Part shown: piece after piece, positions 36,481 through 49,200 of the stretch | Position numbering within the stretch: the first letter of the stretch is position 1 | Layout of the letters: every line of letters starts with the position of its first letter | From: Galbula dea | Lineage: Eukaryota; Chordata; Aves; Piciformes; Galbulidae | Direction: 5' to 3' | Length of the DNA stretch: 64,000 bases | Assembly (NCBI GenBank): GCA_013399015.1 | Contig: VWZX01009005.1 | Span: forward strand, 310,001-374,000 | Made by a program: the position numbers and the translations under genes | The notes under the pieces: model-generated | The model's database searches: none | What the model was told of the DNA's origin: nothing | The model's input: only the letters and a program-made list of their open reading frames with translations

Positions 36481-38263
36481 TGTGAAGACATGGATTTTAA
36501 CACATAGTAGCAACCCACCTGCATAACCCCATCACCAGAGGAGAGGCTCCTGCTCCCACCCCTAGCTCATGCAGAAGCACCCACCTCTGCTGACCCTTCC
36601 CTGCCGCAGGTACCCAGGCTAGCGCAGCTGATCAGTCGCTGGCACCGACTGAGCCTGCACTTGTTCCAGGGTGCTGGCAAGCCCTCAGTACTCTGCCCAG
36701 AGGGAAAACAGCCTTCTCTGCCTGTGTGATGCTGTGATTTCTGAGTCTTATTTTAAAGATTTGAGAGCTTACACTGTCCCCCTGAATAGCTGTTTTTTTC
36801 CTTACATTATCTTAGATTTCACTGTAGCTAGGCACAGTTGCTCTGATTTGCTTTTTTGTTTCTCATAGAATGGGCCAAATGGTGATAAGCTCCTTTGTAC
36901 CTGCCTTGCTGTCAATGTCTGCTAGGTATTTACCTACCCCTCAAATTATAGTTTAAGTGCTTTGTTTTATCCTTAGGTTGTTAATAAGTTTCAAGCTGAA
37001 GCCTTTTCTCAGGTGGCATTGCAAATGTTATTTCAAATACACACTAATGCATTAGTGACACTTCCAGCAGGGTGAGATTGCTGGCCTGAGAAAAAAAAAG
37101 CTGTTATTTACAATAAAGACACTTAATGGATGTTGATGCATGTGGCTTTGTAATGTTGTGTATGTCTGACTGCCATCTTCTTACCTTTGACTCTCCCACT
37201 GTTTGGCAGAGGGGAGCAGATAGCCTAGTTCTCAAAAACACTAAACCCATCACTCTTTGTATTGCACAGAAGCAAGGGAATGAGGCTTTCAGCTGGCATG
37301 TGCACTTGATGCCCATGTTTTAGCTCCTTGAACACGTGCAGAAAAAAGCTGTGGTAACAGATACCAGTTACAGATGAAACATTCTGGAGAGTAGATCCTG
37401 AAAAAGGTCTCAAGATATTTTCCTTGAACTGTCTGAATAACTTCAATCCCTTCTCTCTGTGTTTCTTTCATGAGATCATGTTCTGCAGTGTAGTTTTGCT
37501 GTTGTGCATTATGTATTACTTAATTCCGATCACAAATGAGATGCCCAGGCCTTTCCAAAGTGGCACAGATACTTGCATGAACTTAAGACAAGAAAATTGA
37601 GGTAACAAGCCAAAACAAAGCAATATAATCTCAAACATGTTTATAAATCAACTGTGATATGTTAAATTTTGACCAGGGATGCATGATATTCTTAGAACTC
37701 CAAGTGTGTGAAGTTTATTCCAGTTACTATCTCAAATTCATTTTCCTCTAAACAATTAGACTGAGAATAGGGTGAATTTACACCCTATTAATAATAGGGT
37801 GTATTAATATTGAGACTGTTTCTCCCAGTTAATGACAAAAAAAAATTGAAAGTCATATATGCTGAAGTAGAACAGTATAGTAGTGGACCATATGGAAACA
37901 GTTGTGAGTTTTATGAACAACTGATGGGACACAAATGTCTTCTTTTGTCTCTTCCTCTGGTAAACACTTACAGAAAGAATCCAGCTTCAAATCATACACT
38001 TGCTTTGTGTTAGCAATAAACAGCCATTTGTTAACAATGGTCTGTTTTGATAACTCTGTTCTTTGACATTTCAGAGTTTCTTTCTTTGAAACTGTTCCTC
38101 TGTGCTGCCCAAACTGCAGTTAACTCTTCTCATGTCACTTGCAAAACAGCTAGAACCTCATCTCTTCAAATTCCATTGTGCTGCTCCATATCAAGCATAT
38201 TTAATCATCTCAGTTTTAACGTCTGACCCCAGGGTGCTTCCCAGCACATTCAGTAGTGTCTGT
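36481..38263. other. No gene recognised
   Basis: 36.48-36.66 kb is GC-richer and may still be 5' sequence of the minus-strand CR1. The near-palindrome at 37.78 kb lies here. Confidence 0.5.
37766..37803. repeat. Overlapping inverted repeats (25-bp near-palindrome)
   Basis: TACACCCTATTA (37779-37790) and TAATAGGGTGTA (37792-37803) are perfect reverse complements separated by one base. The left arm can also pair with AATAGGGTG at 37766-37774 across a 6-nt loop. Two mutually exclusive hairpins are therefore possible. Confidence 0.85.
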
Positions 38264-38410
38264 GGAGGCCTCATCCCTGGAAGCTTTTAAGACAAGGCTT
38301 GATGGGGCTATGGGTAACCTGATCTAGTGGATGGTGTCCCTGCCAGGCAGGGGTTTGGAACTAGATGATCTTTGAGGTCCCTTCCAACTCTGACAATCCT
38401 ATGATCCTAT
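38264..38410 (+). mobile_element. CR1 LINE 3' end, 5'-truncated
   Basis: Contains TCATCCCTGGAAGC, ACCTGATCTAGTGGATGG, GGAACTAGATGATC and GGTCCCTTCCAACTCTGAC, with the repeat tail ATCCTATGATCCTAT. It is nearly the same as the copy at 8.5 kb but extends ~35 bp further 5'. Confidence 0.9.
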
Positions 38411-41400
38411 AAATGTGGCTTTTCAACTCTCTAACCTAGGGAGGATTGGAGGAAGAGAGGGTCAAGCTGCAAGATCATTGACTTGAAATTAAGGGACAGA
38501 AATGTGGTAGAAGAATGAGACAGGAATGATGGAGAATGATGTTGTCATAGGCTGAAAGTGTATGGTTCAAAAATCAAGGGTGAAAGACAGCAAGGGTGGG
38601 CAAAAGAAGGGGTGGAGGGAACCAAAATGCATAAACTGCCAGTACAACACACTTAACGTGTTACAGACAAAAGTGTAGATGCTTCCTTTTCTCTTTCTTC
38701 CCTCAGTCCAGTTACTGGAAGGTAAAGCCTGCTAGGCTGACTGTAAGTAAAGGCAGCAGCTGATGGTAGATTGTTCAGGATTTTATAGCCTCCAGTTTTA
38801 AGTACTTGCCTAGTAGCATAGAGAATATACAGAGATGCATTGGAGAACTTTTTGATATCTTTCTCATACTTAAAAGGTGGCTGAAGATGGCAAGGTCACC
38901 CAAGGACTGTTTTCATTCTGAAAATCACACTAGTGTGTAACTTTTAACAGTGCTTTGCACTTTTATGAGCACTCACCCAATTCACAGTTTCTTGAAATAG
39001 TTAAGGAATAAGGCATTTATATTTATTTCTGGTTGAAGGGTGAAATCATGAACAGAACAACATTTACTTCCTCTGTTTAAATTTCAGTTGCTTTGTTTAA
39101 AAATGATGTTAAAGGCAGAAGACTTTGAAGCTTACCTTTGGTTGGTTATTTTAAGCATTTTGTGGGCTGCAGCAGAGTAGGGGGCTATCACTGACAGGGA
39201 GTCTTGTGACATTTAGGCAGGTTGAATCCTTATGCAGGAGAAAGACTGATGTGTGTAGCAGCATTTTGCATGTGTGAGTTTCTTCATCCAGAAAAGAAAC
39301 TCCTTCCTTTGGTAGTAAGGCAACTTTTGCATCATCCTTGCAGGGTGAGACAGACCTAGGGATTCAGATCCTGTACATGTTGATGTCACACATCATGTCC
39401 AAGAAACATGCCATTGATTCTTTCTGAGGATTTGTTGGCAATCTTTAAGATTCCCTGTCCTGTCAGTGTAGGTTAATTGTTTAAGGACATTTTAAATAGC
39501 AGGACTTTTACTGCTGGGAAAAGCTTTGATTTAGGATACCTGGTTTTTAGGGTTTCCATTAATTTAAACATGTCAGGACAAATTATTCAGTTTCTCAGTG
39601 AAAGTTTTCCCTTCTCCCTCCTCTCCAAAACAGACAAAGCCAAAAAGGGAACCAACTTCTATTAGTCTGTCCATGCATCTTGCCTGCAAGTTGTGCAGAT
39701 GTTTCAGCCCAAAACACATATGAGAGAGAAACTCCATACTAAGTTCATACACAGTGAGTTTACAAAAGCAATATGTTGTTGTTTTCTTTCTGAACTGTAA
39801 AGTTTCTGGGGATCTCATGCAGGAAAGATATAACACAATTACATGTAATACAGTTACCCATACTAAAGATTTTTTTAAGTGGAACTTACCTGGTAAGGAC
39901 TGTTGTTGATGTGCAAGGCAGAAAACAATCTCAAATGGCTGCCCTTAAAACTGTGCCTGCTTTGTAGAGCTTAGACAAATAGGACTTCAGATTGACATTG
40001 ACATTGTCACCTGAAATGAATGAGGAATAGGGTAGGAGTGTTTATTTTAATAATCACTTTGCCATGACTCGATAACACTGCATAAGGAAAGTTAGAGATG
40101 CATTTGAATTCTGGTCTCTGCAGTGTGCCATGGCCTGAAGGTAGGGAGCAAAATGAAGAAGACTTACTAAACATGGAGAGCTTGAGATATTTGAATGCAG
40201 CTGCCACTGAAATTAAAAGTGAAGTGCACTCATTTGTAAGAGGAGAACTTGGTTTATGAACATATACATTTTTAGGGCTGACTATAGACGTAAGCAAATG
40301 ATGACAGAAAAGGGTACCACAATGTATTCAAAATGTCACAACTATCATCCAGGGTACTATTTGATAACTTTTATCCTACAGACTTTTCTAGCCCAGTTGA
40401 AAGACCTTCTTAAAATCTTCCTGATTTTCTTAGGCCTTGCAAAATATGAATCAACATATAATTTTAGCTGGAAGCAGCAAAGAGAGTAGTCAGAAATTCT
40501 GCCTGAAATCACTATCAAGTGCAATAGGAGTCTCAAGGTCTTAATCCAGGATGGCTGAGCAAGGCCTTGTGCTTACAGAGCTCTCTTACTCATCTCTTCT
40601 CCTCAGTCCTTGAATGCCTGTGAGAGGCTTGTGCCTGTGATGGCCTGGGGAGCTGGGGGACACCTGAGCTCTGTCACAAACAGGTTTTCTAAAAGACAAG
40701 GTAAGATGCCCAAGCACATTTGTTGTAATTAGTTTCTCACATATAACAGTTCATCTGCAGCAGTGCACCTTCCTCACCTGCTGTTGTTTGGAAGTCCAAG
40801 ACATGTCTTAGTTTGCAGGTACCCAGACTCTGACTGAAGTATTGCTTTATTTGAACATTTTGCTTCTGAGAAAGTAATGTATCTGTCACACAAGACTTAG
40901 AGTGGGGAAGCATAAAGCGAATGAAAACAAGCATTGTCCAGCAGAGCAATAGACTATACTCCTGATTATAAACCTGAAACCAGTTATAAATAAGACTATT
41001 TAAACCCAAAAATCTATGTGAAATATTCTCACTGTCTTCTAAACTTTTTCTGAGAAATCTCTTAGCTGTTATAGCCAAGGGCTAATCAACAAATCCAGGA
41101 TGCTGCATTGTAGACTATAATAAATTGTGGGCTCTTTGCACACAATGTTTTTGGTGGAGTTTCTCTAATACTTAAGAGTTGTCAGGATGACAATGTGTAT
41201 AAGTGATACATCAAAGCAATTCTAGGACTTCTGCTTTCTTATTAATCCATTTAGGGATTAAAATAATCCATTATTTTACTGGCAGCCTGGGTTGACTGCA
41301 GATGTGCTTGAGACATTATAATAGATACAATGGATGTGCTTGTAATACTGTTCAAGCCTGTCTGGTTTGGACTGTGCAAAGCCTCTCTTCAGAAGAAAGG

Positions 41401-44400
41401 TGACTGGTTACAATAGCCATATCCTCCTGCTAATTTCATTGCAGTCTCTTTCTGTCCCAGACAGAATGATTTTTAATGTGAATATTTCCTCCTTTTTGTA
41501 GGAAAATATGATTTCCATATTATGAAAGGCAATACCTGTACAGCATTTTGGTCTTACAAATACACTTACAAGAAAGATACATAGCCAGATCTCCCTTAAC
41601 ATGAAAACCACTAAAATGTGACTTAGTGTTCTCAGTTTCTTCTTTTCTTTCTGAGTTTTGTCAGAGTTATTGGCAGCACTAATCACTTTAAGTTAGACTA
41701 CTAAGTTTAAAGGAACAGTCTTCTCAGTGTCTTTCTGGGTTCCAAACTGAAGTGGCATAATTCCCCATAACTATAAAACCATAATTTATTACATAAAATT
41801 TAGCTATTGTGGACAGTTTTGGACAACCTTTCATGGAGCAGCTTCAGCAGGAAGGGGAGAAACATGAGGTGGAGAAAAGACCAGAGTCATAGAGGATTTC
41901 CAGAATTAAGATAGAATGGAGTACCAGAGTTGTTTAATTTAGAGAAGTGTCAAATAGGAGAGAGCAAGGTGAGTGCAGGTAAAACAAAAAATGGCTTAGA
42001 GACCATGTTTCAGACTTCTGTTTGAATTTTCTCATAAAACAAGAAGAAAGCAAACTGGTTTTGATTGCTTACCCAGCAGCAGCTGCGAAACTGTGAGTAG
42101 TATTTTTCACATGAGACAAAACTAACCTGAGGGCCTTCTGCAATGAAAAATACACTGAGACCATAAATTCAATAGGATTTAGAAAAGGATGAGACTTTTT
42201 GGATGGAGTTACACTGTTAATCCCAACAATGTCAACTGAAAGAACAAGAAACGTGTGCTCTAGGATTAAATCAAATAGATGACTTGGGGAGAGGAAGGCT
42301 GATCAGCATCCTTAAAGCACTGATGTATACTCTTAGATTTAAATATCTACTTAAACCCACTCAGCAAATCACTTTGTAAGCAGATACACTGCTCTGATGA
42401 GGTACTCAAGTCAGTTGAAGTTGAAGCTTCATTATTTGGGCACTTTTCCATCATATGAAGCCTGGAATTGAAACATGCTGAGGGGTAATGTCAGCAGCAA
42501 GCATACTATCCATGAAATTATAAACCATACAATACAGAAAACCTCATAGCACATATATGTCAAAAAAACATTAACATTTGAAAGCAGGTCTCCCATGACC
42601 ACTGCTCTAGCTTCAGCTAGTGAAACATCCGGCTTGCTAATATATCTGGCAATTCCAAGCATCAGGGCACATTACTGACATGGGAGGTAAAAGTGGATGA
42701 CTTATAATTTGCTGATTTCTTTAATTATAATGTAAATGATTTTGTACTATGCTCACCATCCTTTCTTCTTGTGAATCTGAGGCACAGTTCAAGTCATTCC
42801 TGGGATCCATGGAAAATTCCCAGGTCTCCTTCACATTGAATTATGTGTCAAAAGTCTGGAAAGAAAAATGAAAACACCATAAAATAGGCCTTTGGTTGAG
42901 ATTCATAATAAACCATTCTGACACAGTCTTACCTATTATCCACAGTTGTTTTGCCTTTCACATGCAGGTGTATTTTGATGGCTCTGTATTCAGGTTCTCT
43001 TTTAGGTGTTGGATTCTCAAAATTTTCCTTAGTGCTGAACAGCAAAAAAATTTCCTGCTAGCCCAGAGAATCTTCTGTGTTCCCTTTCATCCATCTTTAT
43101 TATCTGCAGTAGAAGTAGCAGTGATTCTAATTACAGAATTTCTTTAGTCATTGACATTTTATAAATTATCTTTCTTCTTTTAGATGGCCCTATTCCAGCA
43201 GCAGATAGTCTTGCATTTCTCTCTTTTACTGGCAAATAGTTAAGTATTTGGCATTCTGCACCCAGTGAAATTGCAAAGGAGCTCCCTTCCCTGATTTGCT
43301 ACATTCATGGGTACCATTTTTCTGTTAATGTCTTTTCTAAATATAGTTTGTTAATGCTTGTGTGCAATATACAAGCAGGCAAGAGAATAGCAGAATGTTA
43401 GTATCTAAGTGACAAGAGAAGCAGTAATGATTTCTGTTTGTTGTTCAGTGCCCAAAATTTTCCACATATGGAAAATAAAACCCAAAAAACCCCACAAAAC
43501 AACAAAAAAACCCCACAAAACCCACAACAGAAACCCCAAATTCTCAACACTGATCAAGCAGTCATTGGCAATCATTTTATGTAGCAATTTTGTCATACCA
43601 CTTACCATACTTACCTTGGGTTAGTAATAAAAAAGAAAACATAATTTCTGCAAGAGAAACAGGAAAAACACAGGAGGTTAAAATACTTTCATAAAGCTCA
43701 TGCTCACATACTTAAATGATCAGATAGAATGTTGTTCTCTGGGTGTTGCTTTCACTGAGAAATAGTATCCTGGGATGGTTGTATGATCCTCTACAAGATA
43801 AAGAAAGCTGCTTTTTAAGCAAAAGGACTCAAACCAATACTGTTTCTTAGGGACATAGTTAAATTGAGTAGAGATCCATGTAGGTGGTATAGATTTACTA
43901 AAGTGCAAACAGCTTATTTTCTTATCTTTATGTATATTATATGCTGCCAGAGGAGGGAGAGCAGGGTCAGAACTCTTTAAAATATATACTATTAACTTAC
44001 ATGAAGCAGTGACTATTATCATTATTACTGGTTTAGGTACAGTGAAGCATAGAAATTAAGGGCCACATTTAATCTAAATGTATTCCTCTAGAAGTTGGAG
44101 CTGTCATCTGAGGGATTTCTCTGTAGAGCTTCTGCAGTTAATGGAAAGAGACTGGCCTAAGGGATCCACATCTGGATCCTGTCCAGAGAGCAAAAACATT
44201 TTTGAAGTAATTTTCAAGTAAATCTTTCCACTCCTAAAATAATGAAATAGATGCAGGGTATCTGTGAATATCTGTTCCTATGTTCTTTTGGATTTATCTC
44301 AGCAAAGCCAACTTGCACTCCCAACATTTGCCTTGTTAGTATTTCATGTCCTCCTTTTCTGTAGCCTTAATTGCACCATTAAGCTCTGTATGATTCTGCC

Positions 44401-45361
44401 TGTCTTCTGCCTTTGGATTATTCTCTTCAGCTGATGCTCTGTTTGCTTTGTCAGACACAAAAGTATCATTCAAAAAATGTCTCCCACAGATACGCCTTCA
44501 ATGACCTTATTTTACACAGCGCTTTTATGAGTAACTCCTAAAAGTTGGGATGACAAAAACTGTTCTGAGTTCCTGGTTAACAAAAACAAACATCCCCTCC
44601 TGTTTGACTGGCAAGAACTTACCTCAAGCTTAGTCATGCAGTGGTCTTAGGTCCCTGTAGATTTAAAGCTATGTTTTGGTTCTTTCATCTATCTCAGACA
44701 AGCCTTCCAGGCATGATTGTGCTTCTCTACTGGCAACCTCTCTTGTTCATCTGAACAATCTGGAAAAAAGCACAATAGAACTGTTTTTGATGGGGAAAAG
44801 AAACCAAGAGAAATCTTGTCAATTCTCATATATAATCTTCTGACTGGGGAGTATATATGTTTTTTCAAGGAGGATTTCTGAAGTGCTTTTAAATGCACAA
44901 ACTGTGACTTACATGGTCATTAAAGGCTTCAGCAAAGAGGGTCTGAGAGGCCTCACAACCTTCAAGTCTCCTGCAAATGCATTTGCTTACTGATTTTCCC
45001 TTCTTTGTGTGTTTGTTTTTGTTGTTTTAACCCTCTCTAGAAAGTCAATCCTGGAGAAATATTATTAGTGGGGAAAAGGCTGAGCAAAACCAGCAAGTCT
45101 TATGTTTACTTCTGGTGAAGTGCTGGTGTATTCCTAGAGGTGCCTGAAAGAGCCAGAGAGCCTGGACTCAGTGTAAGGCTTTATTTTTTTAGGTCTCCAT
45201 AAGCAATGCTCAGTTTGGTTTACATTTTACACTGAAAATACTAATATCCAAACCAGTGTTAATCCAGTGTTAAATTAACACTGAAGAGTTCTTTCTTTTC
45301 GGTGGGTTACTACATCAAGCAGCTATATGTTTAACAAGGGCAAGTGCCAGATTTTGCACCT
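38411..45361. other. No gene recognised
   Basis: Nearly 7 kb without a clear repeat or exon, apart from the A/C tract at 43.47 kb. A 76-residue minus-strand frame (42,432-42,662) with a long hydrophobic stretch is present but unmatched. Confidence 0.5.
43471..43540 (+). repeat. A/C-only low-complexity tract
   Basis: Shorter tract of the same kind as at 2.1 kb: AAAACCC/AACCCCAC units with no G except at its edges. Confidence 0.85.
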
Positions 45362-45548
45362 CACAGAATCACAGAATAATCAAGGTTGGAAGAGACCTCT
45401 AAAATCATCATGTCCAACCATCCACCTATCACCATCATCTAAAACTATGTCCATAAGACTAAACCAAGTCCCTAAGCATTACATCTAGACACTTTTTGAA
45501 CACCTCCAGGGACTGGGGCTCCACCACCTCCCTGAGCAGCCTGTCCTG
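45362..45548 (-). mobile_element. CR1 LINE 3' end, abutting an opposite CR1
   Basis: Antisense CR1: CACAGAATCACAGAATAATC, GGTTGGAAGAGACCTCTAAA and GAACACCTCCAGGGACTGG, ending in AGCCTGTCCTG. Its 5' end directly adjoins the plus-strand CR1 that follows. The subfamily signature (GAGACCTCTAAAATCATC) is related to the 13.0 kb copy rather than to its neighbour. Confidence 0.85.
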
Positions 45549-46244
45549 TCTACCTGGGTCTGTACATACAGACTTGGGAATGAGAGGGTAGAGAGCAGCC
45601 CTGCAGAAAGGGGGCTGGTGGTCCTGGTTGACAGCAAGTTGAATATGAATCAACAGTGTGCCCTGGCAGCCAAAAGGGCCAACTGTGTCCTGGGGTGCAT
45701 CAAGCATTATATTGCTAGCTGGTCAAAGGAAGTGATTGTCCTGTATCTTCTCTGTGGTGGTGCAGCTTCACCTCCAGTATTGTGTGTAGTTTTGGGCACC
45801 ATGATATAAAAAGGATATTAAGTTGTTGGAGAGTGTCTAGAGGAGGGCAATGGAGATTGTGAAGGGTCTAGAAGGGAAGCTATATCAAGAAAGGCTGAAG
45901 TCACTTGTTTTTTTCATCATGGAGACTGAGGGGAGACCTCATCAAGGTCTACAGCTTCCTTATCAGGGAAAATAGGAGCTGATCTCTTCTCTCTGGTGAC
46001 CAGTGATAGGAGCCAAGGGAGCAGCACGAAGCTCTGCCAGGAGAAGTTTAGACTGGATATTAGAATAAAGGTTCTTCACCTTTTAGTCAAGCACTGGAAT
46101 AGGCTCCCCAAGGAAGTTGTCATGGTGCCAAGCCCATCAGAATTCAAGAAGCATTGGGACAATGCTCTTAGGCACATAGTGAGAAGAGTTGGACCCGATG
46201 ATCCTTGTGGGTCCCTTCTAACTCAGGGCATTCTATGATTCTAA
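45549..46244 (+). mobile_element. CR1 LINE 3' portion, 5'-truncated
   Basis: Roughly 700 bp of the end of ORF2 plus 3' UTR. It includes GTGGTCCTGGTTGACAGCAA, CTGGGGTGCATCAAG, TGGATATTAGAATAAAGG and TTGGACCCGATGATCCTTGT, with the tail CATTCTATGATTCT. The frame at 45,996-46,238 gives FRLDIRIKVLHLLVKHWNRLPKEV-like CR1 residues. Several frameshifts break the reading frame. Confidence 0.9.
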
Positions 46245-49200
46245 GTTATTTGCAAGGTGTTTTATACATAGTTAATCAGAAAAAAAATTGCTTAGTATTT
46301 GTGCTATTTATTTCCATTAGATGGTATAGGACCTAGATTTATGTTTTGAAGCTTTGAGGGACTGTGTGTTGCATTGCTGAAGGCTTTAGACTGTCCTGTG
46401 AAAGAAAAGAAGTTGAAGAATTTTATGCTGCTGCCTGAATTATTACACATAACTGAATAACAAAGCCCCAGACACATTTTCCTCCTGTCCATAACTGCAC
46501 TAAAAGGTACTTGCAATTTTAATTACTTGGAGCAAAATTCAAGTGATTTGTAAATATCAACAGAACCCTAGCACAGAATGATAGTAATATTTTATATACA
46601 CTTGGAGGAACACTGGTAGAGATAATATGCAGGATGTAAATCTGCCTTCCTTCTGCTTCACAATTCAGTGGAAATTTAACCTGGGATCCAGACCTGCATC
46701 TGCTGGGAGTGACAATAGGAAGAAGACCTCAAACAACCATCCCAGGGGAAAGTTCCATTGTTCCAGATCTGGGAAGAGTAATTCTGCCATCAGTGCAGAG
46801 ACTGGAGCCTGCCTAATGGAGGTTCAGTACAATTAAGAGGGAGATGAATAGACCATCTCTTGCTTTCAGGTCCCTCATCTTACCATCATCCAGGCGTCTG
46901 TCCAGTTCCCAGCAAAGATCAGATCGTAAGTCACCCTACTGTGAGTGGCACCAGAAGCTGATGTTTCCCAGGGTTGCACTAAGACCATTGGGTACTAGCC
47001 AGGGGATCCTCAGATAAAGTGCCAGTCTTCTCCCCCCTACTCCTTCTTCAAATCTATGTGCCATCCAGTAAACACTCCTGTGGCTGTCTCTGACAGGTTT
47101 GCTTTGTGTGATGGAAGGGGTACAAATCAGCTAGATTCTCCAAAGAATCTTTCCTGGTGACTGTGGTGAAATGATTAAACTGCAGCTAAAGAACAAGTTG
47201 GAAGTCTCTTTGCACAAGGGTACATGTTAAACCAAAACAACACATTATAGGACAAGAAGCCTCCATGTAATACAAATTTGTACTTCTAGGAGCCTATTTT
47301 TAACTCCAGGTGAAAGGAACAGGGTCTGCTGAATTCCCACATTCTGTCCTAATCACACACGGACTTTCCTCACAATAGGCTGGTGCTTCCATTTTCATGA
47401 ATTAACCCAATATTATTCTTATTTCTGATTCCAAGTGCGTTTTGTATTTGTGTTCTGATGCTTGCCTGAACTATTGTCCATCTGTCTTTGGCTTATCCTG
47501 TCTGGTTGTCCTCTCTTTCAGTCTCTATCTTGGATATTTCTGCCTAATGCTTTGCTTTCTTTTAGCTTTCCTATGGATTCATAACTTATTGTGACCCTTC
47601 CTCCTTCTACTCTCTAAGCTAATATTCTTAATCTGTCTACTTAAAATTAGTTTCCTTTTTAGTTGTTTTATTACTTCTGTTTTATCAGCAGTGACAGTTC
47701 AAGTGTGTGTGTCTAGTGCATTCAGTGTAATGGCAAAGTTCGCATTAGTTCAAGAGAAAATCAACTGAGTCATGGGAATGTAAAACCATGTGTGTAATCT
47801 TATTACAGATATCCCTGGTACTGCTAATTAATGATCCAGATTCATTCCCCAAAAGCATTAACCAAATCCAGTCTGGAAGCTGAGGAATTAATGATAAGTA
47901 GCTTTATAAAGAGCTATCTTGTTACTGTGTAAAAGCCAGGGCTTAAAACATAGAATGACTCATCTTCAATGCTCACAGCCATTGTCATGTAAGCATGAAA
48001 CTTAAAGTTTCTACCCCAGCATTTAAAAAAAAATCACCATGCCTATTTTAATAAAATCTATACAAATTTAGCAATTGCTGGCTAGCAAGAGACAGCAAGA
48101 ACCCATTGTACATGGTTTCTTCTCTTACTGCAAGAGAAAAACAGACAAGATCCACACAGGACTTTCATGTTCCAAGGAAGAATAGAAACCTCTGCTTTTT
48201 GCAAAAATATTTCAATTGCAAACTCCTAAAAGCTGGCAGTAATTAAGCTGACAAAGGATAAAAGTTGTGTATTTTGCAGAACCTCCATAGACAGCACGTA
48301 CACACCTTGTGCCTGGGTGGGTGGAAGGATAAGAAGGTATCTGTAGTAAGTATGTGCCATAGTGTAGTTCCAGCTAATAATGGAGAGAAGTGTGAGAGTG
48401 ACTAAGGAAAGCCGTCACTTTCTTCCTGTTTCTTTCCTTCACAGACCCTCAGGCTGTGGTTCCTCTACATCTGCTAAAATCAAAGGCAGTCTTGTAGACC
48501 ATCTCATCAATATCTGGCCAGTATATAAGGAATTTTTTAGAGTAAAGCTGATACTCACTGAATTTCCAGTCTGTAGAATCAAAAAACCTCACAAGGTTTC
48601 TGCTTATTTTAAACTAAATAAGTTCATTAAATAGAGAACATAATGTTACAATCCTGCCTTGTTTATTTGAAGTATTTCAAAGTAGTTTTGTTATTCAGAG
48701 TATTTCTGTGAGAAAAAAAGTTTTCTTCAGTGTCATGACAGTTTTTAAATGGCTGCTGCAAACATTAATGGCTGAATTCAGTGCAAGATATTTGGAGTAG
48801 ATTAAACTCTTTGCTGCCTGTGCATTCATCTGACATGGCTGCACTGAAATCTGTGGAATTATTCTAGGTTTACATTGTTATGAATCTCCTGACTGTATGC
48901 ATAATCCTTCATATAAAGTACCTCCTTCCCAAAGGGGTAGAGCAGCTCTCTCAACTTTCCAGCCATAACCTCAAGCTTGTTTCCCACCTTTAACCCCACT
49001 CTTTAATCGAAAATGCCATGGCCTTGAAGGACCCAAAGGACTTAAACTTTCTTAGTGGTGTTTGACATGATATGAGGCAATATACCTTTGCTGCAGGTAT
49101 TCATCTGACATTTTATTGTTCTGCAATGCACCTGCGAGGTTAAAATTATTCACTCTATAAAGATACATACAATTATTAATCAATTTATGAACACCTAGAA

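Noticed and set aside
42432..42662. 76-codon minus frame with a long hydrophobic stretch, resembling a membrane protein piece
   Set aside because: No family recognised, no flanking exons or splice sites that extend it, and hydrophobic runs are common in random AT-rich frames.
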